DNA of 64,000 nucleotides. It comes from Blakeslea trispora. Taxonomy: Eukaryota > Mucoromycota > Mucoromycetes > Mucorales > Choanephoraceae. The position numbers and the translations under genes were made by a program. The notes under the pieces were generated by a model, which was given only the letters and a program-made list of their open reading frames with translations, had not been told where the DNA came from and did not search any database. The stretch lies in the NCBI GenBank assembly GCA_025331445.1, contig JAIWNE010000024.1, forward strand, positions 1 to 64,000. The letters run 5' to 3'. Of this stretch, positions 45,177 to 56,900 are shown in pieces; positions within the stretch are counted from its first letter, which is position 1, and each line of letters opens with the position of its first letter.

Positions 45177-45235
45177 AATTAAAAGTTGATATAACAAGAA
45201 GAAGAAAAGAAAGGGGAGGAAAAAAAAAGTAAGAT

Positions 45236-45243
45236 TATTTATA
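45236..45243 (-). promoter_or_regulatory. TATA box of the acyl-CoA dehydrogenase gene
   Basis: TATAAATA on the minus strand, 59 nt upstream of the ATG at 45176. Confidence 0.55.
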
Positions 45244-45885
45244 TTCATTTGAATTTCACATGCCCTTATTTACATCTGATTCGTCTCCACACTTTAACTG
45301 GTTTTGAAACTCCGTATAGAACGTCGTTTTTTCTTAAAGAGTTACTATGACTTTAAACATAGAAAGGTCTCCTTTTGCTTCTCAAAAAAGATCACTTTAT
45401 CGGGTGTCTTTTGCTATTGTTATTTTGCTTGTTTTATGTGTTTGCTTGTTTATCTTGTGTATGCATCTTGTTTTTATCGACATGTAATTTTTTTTTCTTT
45501 AAAATATTCTTCCATCATGACAAAGCTAAATTGATTGGCGGCATCTTATTGGATGATCACTTGGCCGTGATGCGAAAATCTATGTTAGATTTCTGCTCCA
45601 TATACATATCATTTCGGTAAAATGTTGAACCACTGCAAAAGAGAGACTACACCATTTCCGGAAATCAGGATGCCACTATAAAAGAGTATGATACTCAAAG
45701 ACATGCAGAGGTATCCGTTGTATGAAGGCTACTTGAAAACATACTTGAACACACATACAAAAGAGAGAAAAACATGTGTGATTTGGCATCCCAAACAAGT
45801 TGAATAAGCTAAAGAAAAAGACTAGAATATGTATTTATATATGTATAATGATAACAAAAAAAAATGAATAAATATGAATATGAAA
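45244..45885. other. Intergenic region
   Basis: Between two minus-strand genes. The plus-strand ORFs at 45304-45620 are Phe/Cys-rich readings of T-rich DNA and lack support. Nothing else is seen. Confidence 0.5.
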
Positions 45886-48382
45886 CTAAGATGAATGTGA
45901 GGAAATAATGCGTTGAAATTCCTTCAAGAAAATGTCAAGTTAGATCGAATCTCTTGGTTTGACTATCAGGACTCACCTTTTCTAAATCTTCCAGACTTGA
46001 AAGACTTTTACCAGAAGCGTCCTTTTCTCCAAGCAAACGATGTGTCGAATGAGCTTCGGCAGGCTTATTGGCTGCATCATAGGCATCTAAATATTGAGAC
46101 CCATATCGGATCAAGGCTGCCATTTCTTCTCCTGAAACAGATGTCTTTGTGTGGTTTGTGCTCTGACTGCTGGCAGGTTTATAGGATTGATCAGACAAAA
46201 CTTCTTGAAGTACAAGTGTATTGGGAAACTTCATTAATGAGTACTGTGTCGTTTTGTCTGTCAACTCTGTGCTTCGTAGTAATCCATGTGGTAAATGAAT
46301 ATCAATACCATCCTGACTACGCGATACAGACATAGGTGAAGCGAAACGATGGACACTTATCTTTGGAGAGGTAGGATGTGAGGGAGGTATTTCAAATGAC
46401 TCTAGAGCTACATTGATACGCTTCAAAATAGCTTCTGTGTTACTATCTAGACGGGTCATAACTGGATGACCTCGATATAAGTAATGATTGCGATTGTGAG
46501 CAGAAGTTTCAGGAAAAACCTTACTTGAGGTTGCTGCTTTTGTGGTAGAGGATAAAGAGGGTATTATTTGGTCTTCTGTAGAATGAAAGGGATTATGTAA
46601 TATAAACAGTTTTTCGTCTGTGCTACTTTTTACGCTTTCTAGCACAGTAGATAGAGAGTCATTGGGCTCTAATAAGGTGTCTAAAATATGCATGATGAGA
46701 TGATTTGTCTATCTCTATAGTAATATTAATTTTACCTTTGCCGTTGGTATTAAGCATCAAGCGATAAGAGTGAGGTTGATTGTTTTCTGAAATGATATGA
46801 AACTTGGCAAGTGCAATTGAGGTTAATTCGGAAATAGTGATGCTTGCAGGAGTAGCAATTAATTTGTCGATCCTTTCAGGTTTTGCATTCTCTTTTTTTC
46901 CAGATTTCTTCTTGCCAAATCTTCCAAGTGTAGTCATCTTCTTGATGGCATTCATTTTCTCATTCACAGGCGAACCAGTAGGCGTCATCAGAGAGACTTT
47001 GATGTGAACTTGTCCACTTTTGTCGTTCACACGCTTGATTCTCTTGTGCATGAAAAACTGAAGTGAGAAATCACTCGACACTCTCTTCTTCTTTCGTTTT
47101 ACGTAATCATTTCCAGAGGCAAACTGTCTTAATTGAGTTAGAGAGGGCATAGGTGTTGTCAAATGAGCTGTCAAGGATTCATGAATAGCATAAGGTTTAT
47201 CTTGTGGATCCAAGATCATCTCATCGCCATCCCGTGTCTTGACTGTCAAATAATATTCAATACAGCTGTGTTTGCCAAAGTGACGACCTTGCTGTGTTTC
47301 CAGTTGTGAAATATGAAACTTCTCCATGGCACTCGTCAAGAGTTCATCCACACTTGTCCTTTCCGTCACTCGAACGGAATAGTAAGATGCACCTACATCC
47401 ACGTTGCCTGCATATACTCTCAGCACTTTAGAATTGGCCGAGCCCTCACGTGCTGATGGTTGAGGCTGGCTTGCATGTTTGTTGATGGCCACTTCTTGAG
47501 GTGACTCCTGAGTTTGGTCTAATTCGCTTGCTATCAACGGGAGTTCCTTATCATTCATGTTTGGTTTGGTGTCGATCGGTTGCTTTGTTGGCATTGGATC
47601 TTTGGAACTTGCTGCAGTCGATGACTGTACATCATCGCCTTGATCGTTGCTTTCATCGTCTTGGTGACTGTCATCATCTTCAAGCATCTCTTCCGTCCAA
47701 GTTTCATAAGCCTCATCTTCTATATCATCATTATTTTCACCAGTAAAGAGAACCTGAAGTTGAACATCTAATGATGTCGACAGATTCACCTTTTTCTTTT
47801 TGTTTGATATTGGTTTTTTGGGCAGTTTATCTATATAATGCACAGCTTGTTCTAATGAAGTCAGCTATTGCTTTTTGCATTAGCTAAATATATTAAAAAG
47901 TTTAAATCTTATCAGCCTACTTCGACGTTGCGATGCTTGTTTAATCTAGCCAGTCTCTCGAAGGGTGTTTCGATGTTTTCTGCAGGAATGTAGCCTACTT
48001 CTGATGTCTTTAGATCTCTAATCAGCCACCAATATGAATTGGAATCGTCTAGTAATGTAAGTGCATCTCCCTTTTTAACAGACGCCTGTCCATCTACAGT
48101 GGCTTCGAATGTATGAAGAGTGTAAACCAGATCAAAATTGATGTTTTCATCAGGGATACTAGGTGATGATGTGAAATTAGAGCCATCTTCATCGTCTTCA
48201 TCTTCATCATCCTCCTCTTCATCATCATCCTCTTCGTCTTCGTCTTCATCTTCTTCAATAAGGTGTTGCGTAGGTGTTGTTGAGTCTTCGTCACCATCTT
48301 CTTCTCTGATGGCCATATCAGGAGAAGGGCTCCATTTCTTTTGCGAGCGATCGGTTGTATTGATTGTCAAGTTTCTTGACAT
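45886..48382 (-). CDS. SH3 and Ras-association (RA) domain scaffold protein
   Basis: Exons are 47921-48382, 46736-47864, 45977-46680 and 45886-45921, giving 776 residues. The N-terminus is dominated by an acidic Glu/Asp run (about residues 42-66). An SH3 domain follows at about 80-145 (VYTLHTFEATVDGQASVKKG, SNSYWWLIRD, GYIPAENIETPFERLARLN). A second acidic stretch precedes a Ras-association-like region from about residue 270 (VLRVYAGNVDVGASYYSVRV, TSVDELLTSAMEKF, EYYLTVKTRDGDEMIL); a second ubiquitin-like or RA-like half lies around HIKVSLMTPTGSPV and ISELTSIALAKFHI. The C-terminus is Ser/Thr-rich and ends in an 11-codon exon. Fungal proteins with this SH3 sort GTPase signalling at growth sites; the exact partner is not known to me. 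Confidence 0.8.
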
Positions 48383-48546
48383 GCTAAACGAGAGTAAAAG
48401 AAAGGAATGATACGATTTAGATGAAAAAGCGAAAAAAAAAAGGGAAAACCAAACTCAAAAAAAAAAGGAGACAAAATAAATAAAACGGGAGGGTACACAA
48501 ATTGTGATGACGAAATGAGGCGACACAAAACATGATTGTAGTTGAT

Positions 48547-51125
48547 CTAGTTTATTGAAGAGCAACTGGATGAACAAGATCCTACTCGAAAATTGGAAAA
48601 GACAGATTCGATATAAGGAGCCAGTCTAGGTTTCCTCTCAGCCATCATGGTCAACTCTTGTTCATATGGCATAAAGAAGACATGACTGGTAGGGTTTTTC
48701 GATAAAACTTCAAGTAGTTGAGCTGCCACAAGAGAAACACCTTTAACCTCGGATGTATCAACAAAGCTTCTGAAATGAGAATCCTTTACATGCGAGGTCA
48801 ATTCGTTTGGATCAGAAAACTGACTGCCTTCGTCACAGTCCATCCACATGCAATTGTTTTGAGCTGTGGTAGAAGAAGACGGAAGATGATCATGTAACAC
48901 ATGTTTTCGCAAGTGCTGTTCATCCACAAAGCTTTGGCTACAGTTGGTCCATTGACACATGAGCTCTGAGCCTTTTGTTTTTTAATGTTAATACAATTGT
49001 CATTCAATTAAATTTGTTATGATTTCTCTCCTTACCGTCTTGTAAAATACACATTTTTACTTGTAATCCACGTATGGTAGTGCCCTCAAGAATAGCACTT
49101 TGTTTAGGTGACATATCTCCAGAAGCAAACGTGACAGGGAATGCAATTTTAAGCACCGTATAAAAGTCCTTGACCCGTAAAGCCTTTTCATGTCCAAAAC
49201 GCATCTCATACAAAAGGTACATGTCGTCCAATGATAGCTCGCTACTTTCGCTTGAAAGTTCAAACTTATCCTTGAGCCAACCCAAGCATCGATAAGGCTC
49301 GTCTAATTGTTGGTAAGAGGAAAGATTGGGCATGCATGGAATATTGTCATGATGTCTATGTTCAAAAAAGTTCTCGCTTAGACTCGATCGTCTAGAATAA
49401 TCTGGAGGAGGCGTCAGTAGAGGACGAAAGTATCTACAGGGTGTCATCAAGAGTGAGACAATGATGCCAAGGTCGGCTCCATTTCTAAGCTCAAGCAAGA
49501 ATTGTCCAAAAGAAGCCGAAAGAGAGCTATATTGATAGAGATATTCTAAGCTTGTACCTATCAGTTCCTCGTCAATGACAATCAAGAGCTGAACAATTCG
49601 ACTTGCTATCTGAGTGGATGTGGGTAACAGAAAATGAAGATTGGCAGTACAGGATGAAGCCAATAAGGTAAGGACTCGTATTGATCCTAAAATGGCAGAC
49701 CGCTCTGTTGTGTTCATCAACAGATTGCTCAGGCAGCCGATGATAGGATCAAATGGGCCTAATTCTATATGAGGAGTCATGTTTTCCAAGATATCGATAC
49801 AATGACTGTAATGAGATGAGTCCTTCATGATTAAGCATTTAATCAACACCTGTCTAAGGTCGGTGCTGGCTGCCATAACGCGCACATTGGACTCAATGAA
49901 TGAGAAATTGCGAAATATGTGTAGAATCTTCAAGATGCTTTTGTGGGTCACTGCTGTCGTGTTTGATTCGGAGAACAAGAGTTCCGGTAAATAGGCTTCG
50001 GCTTTCTGAAGTAGTAATTCTGCTAGGCTAGGGTTTTCAATCAAGAGTAGCTTTTGAGGATATTCATATGATATAGTGACAATCTTGTTCAAGGCCCAAT
50101 CCACATCTGCTTGATTGATTGATTGCAAGCATGGCAAAACCATTTGTTTGGTAGACTCATTGAATTCATTACCTTTTTATGAAATAAGGAAAAAAAAAAT
50201 TCAAAATTAAGTTAATAACCACTAAGGTACATACCGCTAAGGTACATCTATAAAAAAAAATTACCTGTTACACAATCTCGGTCAGCATCGGACTCTATTG
50301 AATGAACATGTTTGAAAGGCCGTGTTTGATGATGTCTTTCAGAGATTTCACAATGATGTGTTTCTTTTGTCGTAATGAGATTGAGTGGCATCGTTTGCTT
50401 AATTGCATTCAGATTGGGTAAAATCAATGTTGCATGTGCATTGCCTACAAATAAAAAAACGGGCATAGTTACACAATCAACTCTAAATCTTCCTTTTTCT
50501 TTTAAATGGATAACAAAGAAACTTACTTGGCTCATAATTCTGATGTGCTCGATGTTTACACTTCTTATAGGTTTTTCCCGCTAATGTAGATGCCTTATGT
50601 GCTTCAGGTCCCTTGAGTTCTTCAGGAGGAACCCATTCTTTTTTCCAAACGTTTTCTTCTTCCCAGCCAACCTAATATGATAGTCTATGTAAATGCCTCC
50701 GTGTAGTCAGAAAAAAAGGTTGTTATTTACCAAGTTTCGAATATACAATCCTTTCAAAATGTATGCTGAATTGGTACATGTTGCTGGAAACTCAAATGTC
50801 GCACCTATCTGCTTCCAACTGCGTTTCTTTGTCACCTATATAAAAGAAAAACTGTAAGCTACTAAATATTTTGCCATGTATTTCTTCTTTACTTGATCGA
50901 AACCGCCTGCAGCAACGACCCCTTTATATAACTTTAACAAATCAATTTTCTGACCACCTAACACAGGCTCAGACAATAGGGTAGTTCTAACAAAAGTCAG
51001 CTATAAAAGCAATATATGATTTTAATTCGTGTTTACCCTTTACGATTATGAAAATCTTTCAATTTGTTTATAAAAGAAACATACTCTTCCGTTCTCTCAA
51101 TGGGATCAATTACAATCTTAGACAT
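48547..51125 (-). CDS. ARID and C2H2 zinc-finger chromatin-remodelling subunit (ARID2/Rsc9-like)
   Basis: There are seven exons: 51037-51125, 50893-50986, 50731-50835, 50527-50671, 50265-50444, 49036-50172 and 48547-48971. They give 724 residues. An N-terminal ARID DNA-binding domain (about 10-110) shows FINKLKDFHNRKGTTLL, GGQKIDLLKLYKGVVAAGGF, SWKQIGATFEFPATCTNSAY and LKGLYIRNL. The middle is an all-helical armadillo-like region as in Rsc9 and ARID2. The C-terminus has two zinc fingers, CQWTNC with HLRKHVLHDH, and CMWMDC with ELTSHVKDSH. ARID plus C-terminal C2H2 fingers is the layout of ARID2, a subunit of the PBAF/RSC class of SWI/SNF remodellers. Intron 1 uses the second of two acceptors (TTGTTAG); the first gives a stop. 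The RFX-like region of animal ARID2 was not identified with certainty. Confidence 0.87.
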
Positions 51126-52468
51126 GTGGAGGAGATTTGGACATATATGTGTTGTTTAAAGTGTATCTAATGATAGAAAAAACTCATCCAAATATGTATA
51201 TAGAAAGAAAAAGAAAAAAAAGGAGAAAAAATAGTATGGCTAAGGATATAATGATTTAAATAAAAAAAAAAATCACGCTCCGAGATAAAATGATTTGGCC
51301 ATTTTGCTCGCTTATTATAGGAGGATTAGTAGCTCATGAGGTAACTGAAAAAATGGGCAAATTGAAGTAAAGCCTGTAATACATACCACAAATCTCAGTC
51401 TTATGTACGCAGATAGTTTATAGTGCTACATAAAGTTTCTTTTTTGGTCTACTTACCATTTGAGAACAACATTGAGTTTATAAAGCCTATGTCTTGTGAG
51501 GTTTTCTATTTAAACTATTTAAAACTGCAAAACGTTTGTCAAAGCCACTCAAATTGTCCCTTTCTTCAATTACATTGAAATCATCTAACTAATTGACTAT
51601 AGACCATATTTCTTTCTTTCTAGTGCATCACGTTTGATGCGCTTTTTTTTTGTGCCATATTTATTGTCACACTGTTTTACAATTATAGCATTATACACTG
51701 TTTCTGGAAATTACTTGCTTTGTAAAGTCAAACATTAAAGAGATTTGAGCAGAAAACAATAAAAAAGAGAACGGATCAAGCAAAAGAAATATAGACTTTA
51801 AAACAAAAAGCAACATACAGTATATTGAGCCATGCTTTGCTCCATGTGTTTTACATGTTGATCTCTCAAAAACCGCCAAGAAGTTACTGATTCAAATACA
51901 TGGCAACAAAGGGTCCTTGTAGCACATGTCAAGGTGTAGTTACCCAGGTTTTCAATAGTGCTGCTAAAGTATATACAGATCAAGTATAGTTATTTTCTCT
52001 TCCATTTTTTTTAAAAAACGTACAGAAAGAGGGTAATGCTATAGTCATTCATTGGAAGCAGCATTGACAAAAAGAAATGGCTTAACCTAAAGAAATGAAT
52101 TCTGTAAATAACAACTGCAAAAGGTTTAACACACACTACATGAGTAAGTCTACCCTTTCAAATCTCAAAGGAAACAGACCTAGTCGTTTGAGCTAAAAAA
52201 AAACTGGTGCCTTGAACTGCATGTAGGACAGAATTGGAGCCAAAACAACTACTTGACCATTCTTTCAAGCTATCTGAACAACAAAAAGCTAGCAAGCAAA
52301 GAACTGGTGCCGTATAGTATAAAAAAAGAGAAAGGAAAAAAAAGGCAATCAAATCTGCAAAAGATGTAGACTTTTTACTGCTTAAGCACTAATGTCCTAC
52401 TTCCAGGAAGAAGCTGTGTATATAAATACTTTTCAAAAAGCACATTGAAAAGCGAATTGAACTGTATA

Positions 52469-52640
52469 CAGTAGTCGCTCTATTTAAGGGTAGCCAAAAA
52501 TTTTGAAAATCTCACCCTTAAATAGAGAATGCCCTCAAATAGAATTGGTTTTAGAGCTTGTATTGAAAATCCTTTTCAGAAACCCACCCATATATAGAGA
52601 ATACCCTTAAACAGAACACCCTTAAATAGAGCAACTACTG
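52469..52640 (-). mobile_element. Pogo/Tigger-like MITE, copy 2
   Basis: This 172-bp element has ends CAGTAGTCGCTCTATTTAAG and, read in reverse, CAGTAGTTGCTCTATTTAAG, flanked by TA on both sides. It is inserted in the opposite orientation to copy 1: its reverse complement aligns with 33765-33857, including a shared CAATACAAGCTCTA core. It has no coding capacity. The two copies differ by substitutions and small indels, so they are not the newest insertions. Confidence 0.9.
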
Positions 52641-52843
52641 TAGAGAAACGTAATATTGCAATCCCTTTTTTGATTTGAGATCATTTATGTAACATCGAAT
52701 GCCAAAGAAATATAATACAATCACAAAGCCATAGCTAGGACTTTTTCTATTATAATTATTTACTGTCTCTCTTTTCCTTTTTCAAAAGGATTAAAACGAG
52801 AAATGAGCATTTGCTATATTCGAAAGAGGACAGGCGAGAAAGC

Positions 52844-53107
52844 TTAAATTTGAGAGAATATGCTTTGAATTTTGAGGAAAGGCTTTAAAGGATGTTGATG
52901 AAAAGTAATAATAGGTGTATTCATCGTAACCGAGTCAATAAACAACATGTTAGATCCTGACACAAGCCATTCATCTAGTGAAGAAACTTCCAATCTGTTT
53001 TGGGTAAAACGTTGTCTTTTGATATCATCCCGCATGTCTATCAAAGGGACTGTAAGAATTTTAAGTTTAGACAGCCAATGACATGTAGCGCTTTTTAAAT
53101 AAGGCAC
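52844..53107 (-). pseudogene. Possible gene relic, 87-codon open frame without ATG
   Basis: The open frame reads through PYLKSATCHWLSKLKIL, RLEVSSLDEWLVSG and LFIDSVTMNTPIITFHQHP. The balanced composition looks more protein-like than chance ORFs nearby. However, it opens with GTG rather than ATG, and no obvious upstream exon joins to it. It may be a fragment of a decayed gene (for example of an F-box/LRR or transposon-borne protein) or simply chance. I do not recognise a family. Confidence 0.25.
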
Positions 53108-53961
53108 AACCAGGTCTTTAAGAAATTAAGCTGCTCGCTTCTTGTTATCTTTTGTCCTGCTTTTTCGACTCCAATATCAACAAAAAAAGCTTGTCCTATT
53201 GATTCGATATATGCTTTTTTGTTATTGTTCAAGTCATGTCTTGTCAGCTAAATACTAATGAATTGCTTCTTTGCAGCGGGGATTCACTCTGAACTACATA
53301 GATTCCACTAAACTTGAATTATTCAACAGAAAAGAACTGTATTATTGTGAGATAGAATAGAGATCAGCTTTTGTTGAGTCAGCTATGCGTGAATTTAAAG
53401 ACAGTGATGAGAATAAACCTGCTTCTTCTAGTCCCCAAGCAACTTGGTCATCGATTTCCCGAGAAGGATAGTTTTGGGATATTTATAAGGTCTTTTTGGT
53501 GTAACAAGAGGCGAGGGAGAAAATATGTTCCTGTTAAATGCACCCTATCTTTCAATCTGATGAAAGACAAAAGAGCGGGCATAATATGCCTCATATAAAT
53601 TTCACACTGCTTAAAAATAAATTAAATCACCTACAGGACGAGACTGCGACATGAGAGGTTGGGAGGTTATTGATCCTCTCATTCAGGTTTTCGGAGATGA
53701 CGTCGAATGGATAGATTACTTTCCCTTTCTGTCTATTTCTTTCTCTTCCTTTCTTTTCTCTCTTTACCTGAACTTTTTTTTTCTTAATATATTGTGCTTT
53801 TTTTTTCTTACCTAAAGAGAAAAAAATAAACAAAGACACTTTTTTTTGCATTGCTTGTACATACACTGGCACAAGAAATAAGAAGAGAAAAGTAAGCTTA
53901 ATAAACACAGATTATCAAAAACACGAAATTCTCATCTTATTCTCCCGAAAACCAGAGCAAA

Positions 53962-56900
53962 ATGAGTGAACAACTTCCTATCAAGTTTCAAGAACATGCA
54001 CAAGTAAGTCGATCGGCATCTTTCATCTGCTGCTTTTCTTTTTGTCATCTTGTAACTCACTTCAAATCTTCATCTAGCTACAAAATCTTGGTGTGAACGC
54101 GGCCAGTATTGGCTTCAACACCTTGACTATGGAATCGGATAGATTTATCTGTGTTCGGGAACAAGTGAACAATCAAAACCAAGTTGTTATTATTGATTTA
54201 TCCAACAACAATGAAATCACTCGTCGTCCTATTACTGCAGACTCTGTCATTATGCACCCAAAGACTAAGATTATGGCCCTTAAAGGTAAGAAGAAACATA
54301 TACACAATAGCTTTCACTTGGCTCATGTCTATATTAGCACAAAGACAACTTCAGGTGTTTAACCTTGAGACAAAATCTAAGCTCAAGTCTCATATGATGG
54401 GCGAAGATGTTGTGTTCTGGAAGTGGTTAGACCTCAAGACGATTGGTCTTGTAACTGAACACTGCGTCTACCGCTGGTCTATTGAAGGCGATTCAGCTCC
54501 TCAAAAGGTGTTTGATAGACATGGCAGTTTGACTGGATGTCAAATTATCAACCTTCGTGCCTCTGCTGATGAGAAGTGGTATGTGCTTGTTGGTATCTCT
54601 GCTAGAGATGGTCGTGTTGCTGGTTCCATGCAACTTTACTCTAGAGAACGTGGTGTCAGTCAACCTATTGAAGGTCATGCTGCTGCCTTTGCCGAGCTCA
54701 CTCTCCAAGATGCCTCTAGTCCCACCAAGCTCTTTACATTTGCTGTCCGTACAGCTAATATGAGTGCAAAGGTAATTGAAGATTTATAAACGAGAAAAAG
54801 AGATAAATTAGACAGTCAGAGACTTATACTGTATTCTTTTCTTTACTAATTAGCTCCAAGTAATTGAGGTTGACCATGCTGAGGGAAACCCTCCCTTTCA
54901 AAAGAAGGCTGTCGAAGTCTTTTTCCCACCTGAAGCTGCTACAGACTTCCCAGTTGCCATGCAGATCAGTCATAAGTATGGTGTCATCTTCTTGGTCACC
55001 AAGATGGGCTTTATTCATCTATATGACCTTGAAAGCGGTACTTGTATCTACATGAACAGAATTAGTAGCGAAACTATCTTTGTCACAGCCGAGCATGATC
55101 CTACATCTGGTATCATTGGTGTTAACAAAAAGGGCCAGGTAAATTCTTAAAAGAAAAACAGAGCGAGAGAAAGGTTTTGTGGATGCTGACTTTTTTTTTC
55201 TTGGATCGGAAAAGGTTCTTTCTGTCTCTTTGGACGAAAATAACATTGTCCCCTACATCCTTAATACTTTGAATAACACTGAATTAGCTCTCAAGCTGGC
55301 CTCACGTGGTGGCCTTTCTGGTGCTGATGACTTGTATGTTGCTCGTTTCAATCAGTTGTTTGGTACAGGCAACTTTACTGAGGCTGCCAAGGTTGCTGCC
55401 TCTTCTCCTCGTGTATGTATTTATGTTTATCAGTGTAATGGCTGTGTTCCACATGAGACGCTCATACAAGATATTTATTAGGGTATTCTTCGTACAACTG
55501 AGACTATCGAGAAGTTCAGACAAATTCCAGCTCAACCAAACTCACTTCCACCCATCTTACAATATTTCGGTACACTCCTTGAAAAGGGTGTTCTCAACAA
55601 ATATGAATCCTTAGAGCTTGCTAAGCCTATCCTGACTCAAAACCGTAAGCCTCTCTTGGAGAAATGGTTGAAGGAAGATAAGTTGCAATGCAGTGAAGAG
55701 CTCGGTGACTTTGTCAAGCAGTACGACTCATTGTTGGCTTTGTCTGTGTATTTGCGTGCTGAAGTACCCAACAAAGTTGTTCTCTGTATGGCCGAGAACC
55801 GTCAATACGACAAGATTTTGGCTTATGCCAAGACAGTTGGTTATTCTCCTGATTATGCTTCTCTTCTTTACAACATTGCCCGTGTTGAACCCGATAAGGC
55901 TGCTGAGTTTGCCACTACATTGACAACCGATGAAAATGGTCCCTTAATTGACCCAGTTAAGGTGGCTGATGTCTTCCAATCACAAAATATGATTCCTCAA
56001 GCCACTACATATTTATTGGATTACTTGAAGGGTGATAGAGAGGAAGATGCTGCACTTCAAACTCGTGTGCTCGAGATGAACCTGATTCATGCTCCTCAAG
56101 TTGCAGATGCTATTATGAGCACTGGTATGCTCAACCACTATGATAAGGTTGTCATCGGTAACTTGTGTGAAAAGGCCGGTTTGTATCAACGTGTAAGTAA
56201 AACCGCATTTGCTCAAGTAATGATCAAAAGCAGTGACTCATTTCCTTCCCCTCAATAGGCTCTTGAACATTACACTGACATTCATGACATCAAGCGTATT
56301 ATTCCTTACACACATTTGATGCAAGCAGAATGGCTTGTCAACTATTTCGGTCAACTCTCTGTTGACCAGACTTTGGATTGCTTAAAGGAAATGCTCAATA
56401 TCAACCTTCGTCAAAACCTTCAGATTGTCGTTCAAATCTGTATCAAGTACTCTGACTTGCTTCAACCTCACAACATTATCGATCTCTTTGAATCTTACAA
56501 GAGCAATGAAGGCCTCTACTATTACCTTGGCTCCATTGTTAATGTTAGCCAAGATGGTCTTGTTCACTTCAAGTACATTCAAGCCGCATGCCGCACTGGT
56601 AACATTCGTGAGGCTGAACGTATCTGTCGTGAAAGTACATACTATGATGCTGAAAAAGTAAAGAACTTCTTGAAGGAAGCCAAATTAAGCGACCAATTGC
56701 CTCTTATCATCGTCTGCGATCGTTTCAACTTTGTTCATGACCTCGTTCTCTACCTCTACCACAACAACTTGCACAGCTTTATTGAAACTTATGTGCAAAA
56801 GGTCAACCCCTCTCGTACTCCTGAAGTCATTGGTGGTCTTTTGGATGTTGGTTGTGATGAAGACGTTATCAAGAACTTGCTTCTCTCTATTCAAGGCGAT

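Larger units (their letters stand above)
51126..53961. other. 2.8 kb gene-poor region with one MITE
   Basis: This contains the promoters of two divergent genes, the MITE at 52469-52640 and a possible gene relic at 52844-53107. The rest is AT-rich with homopolymer runs. Short ORFs elsewhere here show no family features. Confidence 0.5.

Noticed and set aside
45304..45620. Overlapping plus-strand ORFs rich in Phe and Cys
   Set aside because: They read T-rich promoter DNA, overlap each other in different frames and have no features.
48138..48410. Plus-strand poly-Ser ORF
   Set aside because: Antisense of the acidic GAA/GAT-rich stretch of the SH3-RA gene.
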